Shown one piece after another: positions 32,853-40,629 of a stretch of 40,629 nucleotides of DNA. Both the position numbers and the translations under genes were made by a program. The stretch's first letter is position 1. The number at the start of each line of letters is the position of its first letter. The stretch is taken from positions 1-40,629 of the forward strand of contig CAZYQW010000001.1 of assembly GCA_964649825.1 (NCBI GenBank), written 5' to 3'. A model generated the notes under the pieces. That model did no database searches, was not told where the DNA came from, and saw nothing but the letters and a program-made list of their open reading frames with translations. Source of the stretch: CAZYQW01 sp964649825. Its GTDB lineage: Bacteria > Planctomycetota > B15-G4 > JADJEK01.

Positions 32853-34943
32853 TCAACGCGCGCCCGCCGCTCGCCGGAGGAGGACGGCGGGCAGCGGGTC
32901 GAGCGGTCCTCCCGGCCGGCCGAAGCGCAGCGCGAGTGTCGCGCCGCCGGACCGGTTGAACCACTCGACCCGCAACGCGTGCGGTCCGGCCGCGAGCGCC
33001 GCCGCGCCAAGAGCCTGGGTCGGTCCGTGGAGTCCGTCGTTGTCGACGACCACGATGCCGTCGACCAACAGCCGCGAGCCGTCGTCGGACTCCAGCGCGA
33101 ACGTCCACATCCCGTCCTCGGGAACGTCGAGGTACGCTTGGTAGACGCGCGCCACGTTCTCCTCGCCGTAGCGATCCGGAAGCGCGACCCGTTCGGCCTG
33201 CTCCTCGGCGACGGGCCGGAGGGTGGAGAAGTCGGGGAGCGCGTCCCACTGCCCCCGGAAGATCCGCACGTCCACGCCCGGCGTGGTCGCGTCCACGGCG
33301 AGCGCGGGGCGCGGCAGGACCTTCGTGAAGGTCCGCGCGATCGGCGCGCTGACCGGCCGGCCGTGGTGGAAGCTCTGCGCGCGTACCGTCGTGGTCTCCT
33401 CGAGAACGATCGGCGACCCGTCCCACGTCCGACCTCGCGCGACGTCGACCCCCGCGTCCGTCGTGACCCCCGCGTCGGTCGCGCCGCCCGTGAGTCGCTC
33501 GTACCGGACCTCGACGCCGCCCGGCGGCGCGCTCAGCGCCACCTCGATCGAGTCGGTGAACGCGTGGCCGTCCGCCTCGATCCGCGGCTGCGCGTAGACG
33601 ACCGGCGCGCTCGAGATCCGCGCGGCGATCACGCTGGCGATGGGATGCGGCGCGACCCCGTCGACGAGGAACCGGTGGCGGCCGCCGTCGCTCTGCACGA
33701 CGACCTCGCGGCCGGGATCGCCGAGGAGGCGGGCCTCGACGATCTCGTTGCCGAGGCCGTCGAGCGTGACGACTCCGTCGGGAGGCCACTCGAACAGATG
33801 CAAGTAGAGGATGGTCTCTCCGGTCGCGAGCGGTTTCATCGTGACCCGTCCCCACTCGGGCCGCTCCACCGGGCTCGCGTGCGTGCCGTGGATCGCTTCG
33901 CCGTGGACGTCCATCCAGTCGCCGATCGCGGCGAGTCGTTCGACCGCCTCGGGAGGGAACGTCCCGTCCGCCCGTGGCCCGACGTTGAGCAGGAAGTTGC
34001 CGCCCTTCGACGCGATGTCGATCAGCTTGCGGATCAGCTCGGCCGCCGGCTTCCAGTCGTGGTCCGCCGCGTTGAATCCCCAGTTTCGGTTCATCGTCAT
34101 GCACGTCTCCCAGTCGACGCCGGGGACGCCGGTGTCCGGGATCGTCTGCTCGGGAGTGCCGAAGTCGCCGGCGCGGCCGGCGTCGCGCGTGAACCCCTCG
34201 ATCCCCGCCCGGCCCACGTCGACGCGGTTGTTCACGATGACGTTCGGCTGCAGCGTCCGGCAGAGGTCGTAGAGCGCGCGGCCGTACGCGTGGCTCCACG
34301 TCGCCTCCCACTCGCCGTCGAACCACATCACCCCGACGTCGTCGTAGTGCGTCAGCAGCTCGGTCACCTGCGCGCGGAGGTACGCGACGTAGCGGTCGAA
34401 GTCGGCGCCCTCCGCGCCGCGGCGCTCCCAGTCGCGGCGCGGCAGGTAGTCGGGGTGATGCCAGTCCATGATCGAGTGGTACCAACAGATCGTCAGCCCC
34501 CGCGCGCGGCAGGCGTCGGCGAGCTCCTTCATGACGTCGCGCCGGAACGGCGTGGCCATGACGTCGTAGTCGCTGACGGCGGAGTCGAACAGCGCGAAAC
34601 CATCGTGGTGCTTCGTCGTGATCACGACGTACTTCATCCCCGCGTCCTTCGCCATGCGCGCCCACCCGGCGGCGTCGAACGCGACCGGATCGAAGCGGGG
34701 CACGAACTCCTCGTAGCGCTCGACCGGGATCTGTGCGGTGGTCAGGATCCACTCGCCGTGGTGGTCGGCGTCGCCCCACTTGCCGGCCGGGATCGCATAG
34801 AGCCCCCAGTGGATGAAGAGGCCGAAACGTGCGTCGCGCCACCAGGCCATCCGATCGGGGGCGGCGTCGGTCGGCCCGGCGAAGAGCGACGTCGAGGCCG
34901 CACTCAGCGTTGCGGCGAGCAGGAGCGGAGCAACGGTCTTCAT
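32853..34943 (-). CDS. Secreted alpha-L-fucosidase, GH29, with PA14 domain
   Basis: The product is 696 aa. Signal peptide: MKTVAPLLLAATLSAASTSL. The GH29 barrel spans about residues 30-350, with FGLFIHWGLYAIPAGKW (40-56), VVITTKHHDGFALFDS (106-121), WYHSIMDWHHPDY (154-166) and the nucleophile Asp209 in VMWFDGEW. KLIDIASKGGNFLLNVGPRA (about 310-330) is also typical. A C-terminal beta domain with chitobiase/FN3-like features (about 460-560) and a PA14 domain (about 570-690; WTFALESDDGSRLLVDGIVV) follow. It hydrolyses alpha-L-fucosyl residues from glycans outside the cytoplasm. It is transcribed divergently from the gene at 35096 across 152 bp. The downstream SDR could act on the released sugar, which is inference. 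Confidence 0.95.
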   Translation of the reverse strand: MKTVAPLLLAATLSAASTSLFAGPTDAAPDRMAWWRDARFGLFIHWGLYAIPAGKWGDADHHGEWILTTAQIPVERYEEFVPRFDPVAFDAAGWARMAKDAGMKYVVITTKHHDGFALFDSAVSDYDVMATPFRRDVMKELADACRARGLTICWYHSIMDWHHPDYLPRRDWERRGAEGADFDRYVAYLRAQVTELLTHYDDVGVMWFDGEWEATWSHAYGRALYDLCRTLQPNVIVNNRVDVGRAGIEGFTRDAGRAGDFGTPEQTIPDTGVPGVDWETCMTMNRNWGFNAADHDWKPAAELIRKLIDIASKGGNFLLNVGPRADGTFPPEAVERLAAIGDWMDVHGEAIHGTHASPVERPEWGRVTMKPLATGETILYLHLFEWPPDGVVTLDGLGNEIVEARLLGDPGREVVVQSDGGRHRFLVDGVAPHPIASVIAARISSAPVVYAQPRIEADGHAFTDSIEVALSAPPGGVEVRYERLTGGATDAGVTTDAGVDVARGRTWDGSPIVLEETTTVRAQSFHHGRPVSAPIARTFTKVLPRPALAVDATTPGVDVRIFRGQWDALPDFSTLRPVAEEQAERVALPDRYGEENVARVYQAYLDVPEDGMWTFALESDDGSRLLVDGIVVVDNDGLHGPTQALGAAALAAGPHALRVEWFNRSGGATLALRFGRPGGPLDPLPAVLLRRAAGAR

Positions 34944-35095
34944 AGGGGCGCAGGATACGTCTTCGTCCGCGACGGGTCGACGTGGAGCCGGCGCGCCGGG
35001 GCGGGGCGCGCGATTCCGCGGGATTCCGCGTCGGTCCCCGCGGCTGGACTCCGTCCGTCCGGCGGAACCCGTCCCCCGGACCTTGGAGTCTCGCC

Positions 35096-37261
35096 ATGCT
35101 CGGTGCCTCGTGGATCGTCCTCGCCGTCGCCCTCTCGCCGCCGTCCCTCCCCCTCCCTCTCGCTTCGTTCGCCGCCCCGGCGTTGCCCCGCGTCCTGCAC
35201 GACGTCCGCGAGGACGGCGTCGTCTGGTCGCTCGGCCAGAACTGGAAGATGCGCTTCGACGGCGACGGCGCCACCTACTTCCCGAAGCTCGGCCCCCGGG
35301 CGCCCGGGAACCGCCCGGTCGCCTTCCGGCTCGCCGGCGCGGCGCCGGGGACGGTGACCCTCGACGGCGACCGCGTCACGATCGACCGCGGCGACGTCAT
35401 CGAGACCTACGACCTCTCCCCCCTCGGTGTCGAGCAGAGCTTCGTGCTGGCGCGGCGTGCGCCGGCCGGCGACATCACGATCCGGCTCGAGGTGACGACC
35501 GACCTCGACGTGGAGGACGTCGCCGACGGGCTCCTCTTCCGCGCGCCCGGCTTCGCCGACGTCCACTACGGCGACGCGGTCATCGTCGACGCCGCCGGGG
35601 ATCAGGTGGCGGCGCCCTCGCGGCGACGCGACGGCGGCATCGAGATCACGGTCCCCGCCGCGTTCGCGGAGCACGCGACCTGGCCGATCGTCGTCGACCC
35701 CGTGATCACGACGTTCAACGTCGACCAGGACTCGGAGGACGCGCGCGATCCGGACGTCGCCTGGTGCGCCGACGCCGGAGTCTTCCTCGTCGTCTTCGAG
35801 AAGACGTTCTCCGGCGACGACGTCGACCTGATCGCCCGGCGGTTCGACGCCGCCGGCGCCCTGCTGGAAGAGGGCGCGATCGAGACCAGCAACGACAAGA
35901 CGACCGAGCCGGCCTGCGCGGGTCGTGAGCTCGAGTTCCTTGTGGTCTGGGAGAACTCCACGCTCCTCAACGACTCGATCAAGGCCCGGCGGCGCGCCGC
36001 GAACGGAACGTCGCTCGGCGTGATCTTCACGGTGACGAACGCACTCGAGCCGTTCCCCGCCGACCCGGACGTCGGCGCCGCCCAGAAGCCGGGCGTGCAG
36101 TTCCCGTACCTCGTCACGTACGCGGCCGGTGCCGTCGCGCAGGTCCACATGAAGACGTGCTCGTCGTCCGCGGTCGGGAACGCGCATTCGACCTCCGGCG
36201 CGTTCGACATCGCCCTCTCGGCCGCCGTCAGCCAGACCTGTCCGTCCGGCGGCACCTACATGGTCGTCTGGGCCGAGCGTCTCCCGATCTCGCTGGCGAA
36301 CTTCCGGGTGCAGGGGATCGTGTTGAACGAGAACGGTGCGCCGCAAGGGGTCTCGATCCCGATCAGCACCACCTCGACCGGACTCGGCTCGCCGGACGTG
36401 GCCGGCGACGGGACCGACTTCCTGGTCGTGTGGCACGAGGACGCGGCGAACGCCGGCAAGAACATCTTCGGTCGCCGCTACCAGGTCGCCGGCAGCCTGA
36501 CCGCGCTCACCCCCGAGCTGAACCTCTCCGGGCTCGAACCGGGCGTGGTCGCGGCACTGGACCAGGTCGGACCGGCGGTCGCGTACGACGGCTGCCGATT
36601 CACGTACGTCTATCACGAGACCGCGCCGGGGCTCGACAACTTCGACCTGCGCGCGGCGACGCTCTTCGTGTCGACGACCACGAGCTTCGTGGAGGGGCAC
36701 GTCGCGGTGGCGACGCAGGCCGTTCCCGAGCTGGACGGGAGGATCGCCTTCTCCGACCACGTCGGCGGCCCCGGGCCTCACGCGATCCTCTGGACCGAGC
36801 TGAACGCCGCGGCCGCGGAGATCGAGGCGGCGCTCTACTCGAACCTCGGGCCGGGCGGCTACCAGACGGTCCAGACCGGATGCGGCGGCGCCGCCGAGCC
36901 GAAGATCGTCACCAAGACCAAGCACCCGATCGTCGGAGGCTCGTTCGACCTGCTCGCCGACGTCGCGCCGACCGCGACCGGAGCGCTGCTCGCCATCGGC
37001 CTTCCCGCCGTCCTCCCGCTCTGTCCGACGCAGGGAGGCTGCGCGCTCGGCGTCACGCCCACGGTGCTCGTCGCGGTCCCCGGCGACGTGGTCATTCCCG
37101 CTGCGATCCCGTGTCTCGGACTGCTCGTCGGCGCCACGATCGGACTGCAGACCATCGAGCTGCTTGCGCCGACCGCCGGCCCGGACAGCGGACTCTGCGG
37201 GCCGCCGTTCGTCGACCCGAAGCTGCGGACGAGCGACACGCTCTTGATCACGTTCCGGTGA
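35096..37261 (+). CDS. Secreted beta-rich protein with the recurring C-terminal domain
   Basis: The product is 721 aa. Signal peptide: MLGASWIVLAVALSPPSLPL. The N-terminal module (about residues 30-205) starts REDGVVWSLGQNWKMRFDGD and ends TWPIVVDPVITTF, a module seen ahead of repeat domains in secreted proteins, including that at 6020-7540. The middle (about 210-590) has repeated blades of the form PDVAWCADAGVFLVVFEK, FLVVWENSTLL, YMVVWAERLP and DFLVVWHEDAANAG, which suggests a beta-propeller. The C-terminal domain has a Cys-rich start (TGCGGAAEPKI) and ends RTSDTLLITFR. ATG 35096 has TTGGAG 6 nt upstream. No catalytic motif was seen. Presumably it works outside the cell. Confidence 0.78.
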   Translation: MLGASWIVLAVALSPPSLPLPLASFAAPALPRVLHDVREDGVVWSLGQNWKMRFDGDGATYFPKLGPRAPGNRPVAFRLAGAAPGTVTLDGDRVTIDRGDVIETYDLSPLGVEQSFVLARRAPAGDITIRLEVTTDLDVEDVADGLLFRAPGFADVHYGDAVIVDAAGDQVAAPSRRRDGGIEITVPAAFAEHATWPIVVDPVITTFNVDQDSEDARDPDVAWCADAGVFLVVFEKTFSGDDVDLIARRFDAAGALLEEGAIETSNDKTTEPACAGRELEFLVVWENSTLLNDSIKARRRAANGTSLGVIFTVTNALEPFPADPDVGAAQKPGVQFPYLVTYAAGAVAQVHMKTCSSSAVGNAHSTSGAFDIALSAAVSQTCPSGGTYMVVWAERLPISLANFRVQGIVLNENGAPQGVSIPISTTSTGLGSPDVAGDGTDFLVVWHEDAANAGKNIFGRRYQVAGSLTALTPELNLSGLEPGVVAALDQVGPAVAYDGCRFTYVYHETAPGLDNFDLRAATLFVSTTTSFVEGHVAVATQAVPELDGRIAFSDHVGGPGPHAILWTELNAAAAEIEAALYSNLGPGGYQTVQTGCGGAAEPKIVTKTKHPIVGGSFDLLADVAPTATGALLAIGLPAVLPLCPTQGGCALGVTPTVLVAVPGDVVIPAAIPCLGLLVGATIGLQTIELLAPTAGPDSGLCGPPFVDPKLRTSDTLLITFR

Positions 37262-37287
37262 GGTTCGTGCGCCGCCGGCGGCGCGTC

Positions 37288-39762
37288 TCAGTCGGCGTCG
37301 GACCCGAGCCACTCCTCGATCTGACGGAGGTGCGGGTGCTCCGGAGGCAGATCGGAGCGCAGCGCGTCCCGCGCCGCCTCGAGCGCCGCGCGCCCCGCCG
37401 CTCGATCCCCGCGATCAAGGCGCGTGCGGCCGAGGAGCGACAGAGCGTAGGCGCGGCCCGGGTGGCGCTCGGCCAGAACGTCGTTGGCCAGCTCCACGGC
37501 CGCGACCAGCTCGGGCTCCGCCTCGCTCGGCCGCGCCGCCGCGAGGAGCAGCCGACCCAGCAGAATGCGGGTCGCGGCGACCTCCGGGTGGCGCTCCCCC
37601 TGGCTCGCGACGCGCCGCGCGAGGACGTCGCGCGCCAGCGAGATCGCCGCGTCATGATCGCCCAGCCCCGAGCGGGCGCGAGCCCACGTCGACCGGGCGG
37701 CGAGCGTCTTGCGATGGTCGGGCCCGAGCTCGGCGTCGAGCTCGGCGGCGGCCGCCGCGGCGATCGGCTCGGCCTCCTCCAACCGACCGAGGTCGACCAG
37801 GACCGCGGCCAGCGAGTTTCGCGCGTTGGCGGCGCGCGCCGGCTGGTCGGCGTGCTCGCGCTGCTCGCCGTCGAGCGCGGCCCGGGCCATCGCCTCCGCC
37901 TCTTCCGCACGCCCCAGCGCGGCGAGGATGCCGGTCAGCGAGTTCTGGAAGACCGGGAGGTTGCCGCCCGGATCCATCCGCTCGCCCGAGAGGCGTTCGA
38001 CGAACTCGCGCGCCAGTGGCTCGGCGGCCGCGTAACGGCCCTCGGCGACCAGCAAACCGATCCGCTCGTACGCCGCGACGGAGTCGAGCATCGGCCGCGG
38101 AGCCGCTTCCGAGCCGCCGGGCCCCGCGGCGGCCATCCGGTCCGCGGCGTCGAGCTGGGCCGCCGCCTCGGCGAGGCGTCCCCTCAGCCGGGCGACCGTC
38201 GCCTTGGTCAGCCGCGCGTCGCGGGCGTCCTGCGAGTCGCCCAGGCCCGCCCCCTCCAACCGGTCGAGGGCCCGATCGAGCAGCCGGTCGGCCCGATCGG
38301 GCGCGTCGAGCACCAAGTCGAACCCGGCGAGCGAGATGCAGATCGCCGCATCGACGGCCGGCGGGAAGGAGTGGACGCCGACGGCGGCCTCCATGCGTCG
38401 CACGACCTCGCTCATCGGGACCTCGCCCGCCGAACGGTCGCCGCCGCCTTCGCCGATCGCGTATTGCATCAGCCCCATCACGGCGATCGCCTTCTCCGCC
38501 TCGCGGGTCGCCGCCTCCGCCGCCGCACGCTCCCGGGACTCCGCCTCGAGCGCGCGGTCGAGCGCCGAGCGGAGCGAGCCGATCCACCCGGCGAGCAGGA
38601 GCAGCCCCGCCGCGGCGATCGCCACCGCGATCCGGTGCCGCCGCACGAACGTCGCCGTGCGGTAGGCGGGCCCGGCCGGGCCGACCGAGAGCAGCTCGCG
38701 GCGGGCGAGACGGTCGAGGTCCAGTGCGAGGTCGGCGACCGACGGGTAGCGGCGGTCCGGATCCTTCTCGACGCAGCGCGCCACGATCCAGTCGATCTCG
38801 CGCGGCAACCCGGCGCGGAGCCGGCTCGGTCGCCGCGGCGGGTCGAGCCGGATCGCGCGCACCGCGGCGTCGATCGTCGAGTCGTCGATCGCGAGCGGCG
38901 CCTCGCCGGTCAGCAGCTCGCACAGGAGGACCCCGAGCGCGTAGACGTCCGTCCGCACGTCGACCTGATCGGCCCGGCCGTCGACTTGCTCGGGCGCCAT
39001 CGCGCGCAGCGTCCCGAGCAGGTCTCCCGCCCGCGTCGCCTGCGTCGCTTCGACTCCGGCGAGGCCGGTGACGTGCGCGATCCCGAAGTCGATCACCTTC
39101 AGCGCTCCCGTCGCGTCGACGAGGACGTTCGCGGGCTTCAGATCGCGATGGATGACGCCGCGCCGATGCGCGTGCGTGACCGCAGCGCAGACGTTCCGGA
39201 ACAGGGCGAGCCGCCGCTCGACGTCGAGCCCGCGCGTGGCGGCGTGCTCGACGAGCGTCGTCGCGCCCTCGAGCAGCTCCATCGCGATCCACGGCAGGTC
39301 GAACGCGAGCGGGCCGCTCGCGAAGCGGTGTACGCCGGAGGCGAACACCTGCGCGATGCCGGGGTGGCGCAGCCGCGCGAGCACCTCGGCCTCGACCTCG
39401 AAGCGGCGCGCCAGCGTCCCCGCGGAGAGAGCCGGCTTCAAGACCTTCACGGCGACCCTCCGCCGGGGCTGCGCCTGTTCGGCCTCGAAGACGACGCCCA
39501 TGCCTCCCTGTCCGATGCGGCGAACGAGCCGGAATCCGCCGAGCTCGGTCCCCTCGAGGCCCGCGACCGGCGGGGACGGTGCCGCGCTCAGGAACCGTTC
39601 GCTCTCGGCGCGATCGTGCTCGTCCAGCAGGGCGATCACCGCGACTCGGAGCGGTGCGTCCTCGCCAGCGAGACGGTCGATCTCCTCGTCGCGCTCGGGC
39701 GGATCGAGGTCGACGAGCGCCTCGAACAGCGCGGCGACGCGAGACCAATCGGGCGGGATCAT
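37288..39762 (-). CDS. Membrane Ser/Thr protein kinase with TPR-like extracytoplasmic part
   Basis: The product is 824 aa. The N-terminal 75 residues precede a complete Hanks-type kinase domain: glycine loop IGQGGMGVVFEAE (about 83-95), VAVKVLK with the ATP-binding Lys, HRDLKPANVLVD with the catalytic Asp, DFGIAH and the APEQ motif. One transmembrane helix (RIAVAIAAAGLLLLAGWIGS) sits near residues 376-396. The remaining 420 residues are helical TPR-like repeats (NSLAAVLVDLGRLEEAEPIA), which probably mediate protein contacts outside the cytoplasm or at the membrane. The start codon overlaps the stop of the upstream sigma factor (ATGA). This pairing is a hallmark of planctomycete and related genomes. 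Confidence 0.95.
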   Translation of the reverse strand: MIPPDWSRVAALFEALVDLDPPERDEEIDRLAGEDAPLRVAVIALLDEHDRAESERFLSAAPSPPVAGLEGTELGGFRLVRRIGQGGMGVVFEAEQAQPRRRVAVKVLKPALSAGTLARRFEVEAEVLARLRHPGIAQVFASGVHRFASGPLAFDLPWIAMELLEGATTLVEHAATRGLDVERRLALFRNVCAAVTHAHRRGVIHRDLKPANVLVDATGALKVIDFGIAHVTGLAGVEATQATRAGDLLGTLRAMAPEQVDGRADQVDVRTDVYALGVLLCELLTGEAPLAIDDSTIDAAVRAIRLDPPRRPSRLRAGLPREIDWIVARCVEKDPDRRYPSVADLALDLDRLARRELLSVGPAGPAYRTATFVRRHRIAVAIAAAGLLLLAGWIGSLRSALDRALEAESRERAAAEAATREAEKAIAVMGLMQYAIGEGGGDRSAGEVPMSEVVRRMEAAVGVHSFPPAVDAAICISLAGFDLVLDAPDRADRLLDRALDRLEGAGLGDSQDARDARLTKATVARLRGRLAEAAAQLDAADRMAAAGPGGSEAAPRPMLDSVAAYERIGLLVAEGRYAAAEPLAREFVERLSGERMDPGGNLPVFQNSLTGILAALGRAEEAEAMARAALDGEQREHADQPARAANARNSLAAVLVDLGRLEEAEPIAAAAAAELDAELGPDHRKTLAARSTWARARSGLGDHDAAISLARDVLARRVASQGERHPEVAATRILLGRLLLAAARPSEAEPELVAAVELANDVLAERHPGRAYALSLLGRTRLDRGDRAAGRAALEAARDALRSDLPPEHPHLRQIEEWLGSDAD

Positions 39763-40328
39763 GCGGACGACCGGTCCCGTTCGCCGAGCCGCCGGTGGAG
39801 CCAGGCGCGCGCCGCGGCCCACCCGCGCTCGACGCTGCGCGACGTGAGACCGAGCACGTCGGCCGCCTCCGACGCGGTGAGGCCGCCGAAGAACAGGAGC
39901 TCCACGATGCGCGCCCGCGCCGGGTCGACGGCCTCGAACTCCGCCAGCGCGAGATCGAGGTCGAGGAGGTCGGCGGGATGCACCTCGGTGGCGGTCGAAA
40001 CGCCGGTCAGCGTGTCCCGGCCGGCGCCGCCGCCGCGTCGTTCGGCCGCCTTGGCGCGCGCGCGGTCGACCAGCACCGAGCGCATCGCCTTCGCCGCGAG
40101 GGCGTACGTCCGCTTGCGTGTCCGTCCCGGCTCCGCATCGACGTGCGCGCCGGGCCCGAGGTGCTGGACTTTGAGCCACGCCTCGTGGACCAGCGCGGTC
40201 GGCTGGAGCGTTTCACCCGGCCTTCCGCGCGGCAGCAGCGCCTCGGCGATGGCGCGCAGCTCGCGATACAGCTCGGGATCCCCGATGTCGGGGCCGTCCG
40301 AGCCAGGTCGGTGGTGCCGGCTCTCCAT
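39759..40328 (-). CDS. ECF-type RNA polymerase sigma factor (planctomycete sigma-70-like)
   Basis: The product is 189 aa. Region 2 spans about residues 15-95 (ELYRELRAIAEALLPRGRPG, LQPTALVHEAWLKVQ, and LAAKAMRSVLVDRARAKAAE), and region 4 lies at the end (VELLFFGGLTASEAADVLGL, then TSRSVERGWAAARAWLHRRL). These match the ECF sigma subfamily associated with Ser/Thr kinases. ATG 40328 is the start; the 30 residues above it in frame are not conserved. Its stop codon overlaps the kinase start, so the kinase is made in a fixed ratio with it and probably regulates it, for instance by phosphorylation. Confidence 0.93.
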   Translation of the reverse strand: MESRHHRPGSDGPDIGDPELYRELRAIAEALLPRGRPGETLQPTALVHEAWLKVQHLGPGAHVDAEPGRTRKRTYALAAKAMRSVLVDRARAKAAERRGGGAGRDTLTGVSTATEVHPADLLDLDLALAEFEAVDPARARIVELLFFGGLTASEAADVLGLTSRSVERGWAAARAWLHRRLGERDRSSA

Positions 40329-40442
40329 TCCGGCGATTGCACCCCGCCTGGGCGAGAAAGGGAAGGGGTGAAGCCACACGCCGCGTCGCTTGGACTCCCG
40401 CGCGCCCTCGCCCGCCAAACGCGTCCTCGACGGGAGACTCGA

Positions 40443-40608
40443 CTAGCAGCCCGTGGTGAAAGTCATTTCGGCTGCGGCGGGCCCTCGCGACCGATCTCTT
40501 CGTTGCAGGATCCTCGACGTACAGGCAGTACGCCTGCGGTCCTGCGCCTCGATCTCGGTCGCGATGACCTTGCCTCGCTTCGAAAGCACTTTCACCACGG
40601 GCGGCTAG
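40443..40608. repeat. 166-bp MITE-like element with 21-bp terminal inverted repeats
   Basis: The ends are CTAGCAGCCCGTGGTGAAAG (plus T; from 40443) and, on the opposite strand from 40608, CTAGCCGCCCGTGGTGAAAG (plus T). They differ at one of 21 bases. The core contains a second dyad around GTACAGGCAGTACGCCTG. No ORF is present, so it is a non-autonomous element or repeat of the REP/MITE type. It stands upstream of the sigma-factor gene and shares a base-order pattern with the element at 1-137. Confidence 0.8.
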
Positions 40609-40629
40609 AGAGTCTGGTCCAACACCACC

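Noticed and set aside
31987..35274. One continuous minus-strand frame covering the SDR and the region opposite the fucosidase start
   Set aside because: Only its last 260 codons show SDR motifs. The rest is an out-of-frame shadow of the GH29 gene.
1..40629. CRISPR arrays, tRNA or rRNA genes, phage structural genes
   Set aside because: No regularly spaced short repeats with unique spacers, no cloverleaf-like GTTCRA-type segments that I could support, and no capsid, portal or tail proteins were seen.

Overview
The window is high-GC bacterial chromosome (about 70% G+C by eye) that reads most like a Planctomycetota genome. Pointers are an ECF-type sigma factor translationally coupled to a Ser/Thr kinase with a TPR tail, several secreted FG-GAP/beta-rich proteins sharing a recurring C-terminal domain, a secreted ceramidase-like enzyme, a GH29 fucosidase and a secreted CHAT protease. 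Taxonomy is inferred from family content only; no rRNA or tRNA gene was seen.

Layout. 1-5.3 kb: edge of a short repeat element, a class I methyltransferase, a secreted beta protein, a secreted transglutaminase-like protein and heme A synthase (ctaA). 5.1-11.4 kb: a 5.7-kb stretch bounded by a 530-bp direct repeat (5149-5678 and 10834-11363) that carries the 3' end of ctaA and the 5' end of a SIR2 gene. Inside it lie two secreted-protein genes and many gene scraps: IS256 and IS91 transposase pieces, an FG-GAP piece, a sigma-factor piece and a sigma-54-activator piece. 11.0-19.5 kb: the most interesting region, described below. 19.5-29.1 kb: minus-strand genes for an FG-GAP protein, a ceramidase-like enzyme, a CHAT-TPR protein and a large protein of unknown function. 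29.6-31.8 kb: a BlaI/BlaR1-like operon behind three evenly spaced palindromes. 32-37.3 kb: an SDR, the fucosidase and a secreted beta protein. 37.3-40.3 kb: the sigma factor-kinase pair, then a 166-bp MITE-like element.

Central system. Two large conflict-type NTPases converge on a reverse-transcriptase remnant. The plus-strand protein is SIR2-NACHT-formylglycine-generating-enzyme (FGE)/C-type-lectin fold. The minus-strand protein is metallophosphoesterase-NACHT-FGE fold. The RT remnant carries the IGNLTSQ motif 4 typical of diversity-generating retroelements (DGRs). Both NTPase genes end in a lectin-fold tail that differs mainly at surface-loop positions. The tails are followed by a nearly identical 127-bp sequence, in inverted orientation, containing the end of the gene, the stop codon and two perfect hairpins. 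This is the layout of a DGR with two target genes: the NTPases would be switchable effectors and the variable lectin tails their sensors.

Caveats. The RT lacks its N-terminal half, including the first catalytic Asp, and is joined to an excisionase-like HTH reading frame. I found no template repeat. The SIR2-NACHT gene carries an apparent one-base frameshift. The diversifying machinery may therefore be dead here, recently deleted, or supplied from elsewhere, or some of these defects may be assembly errors.
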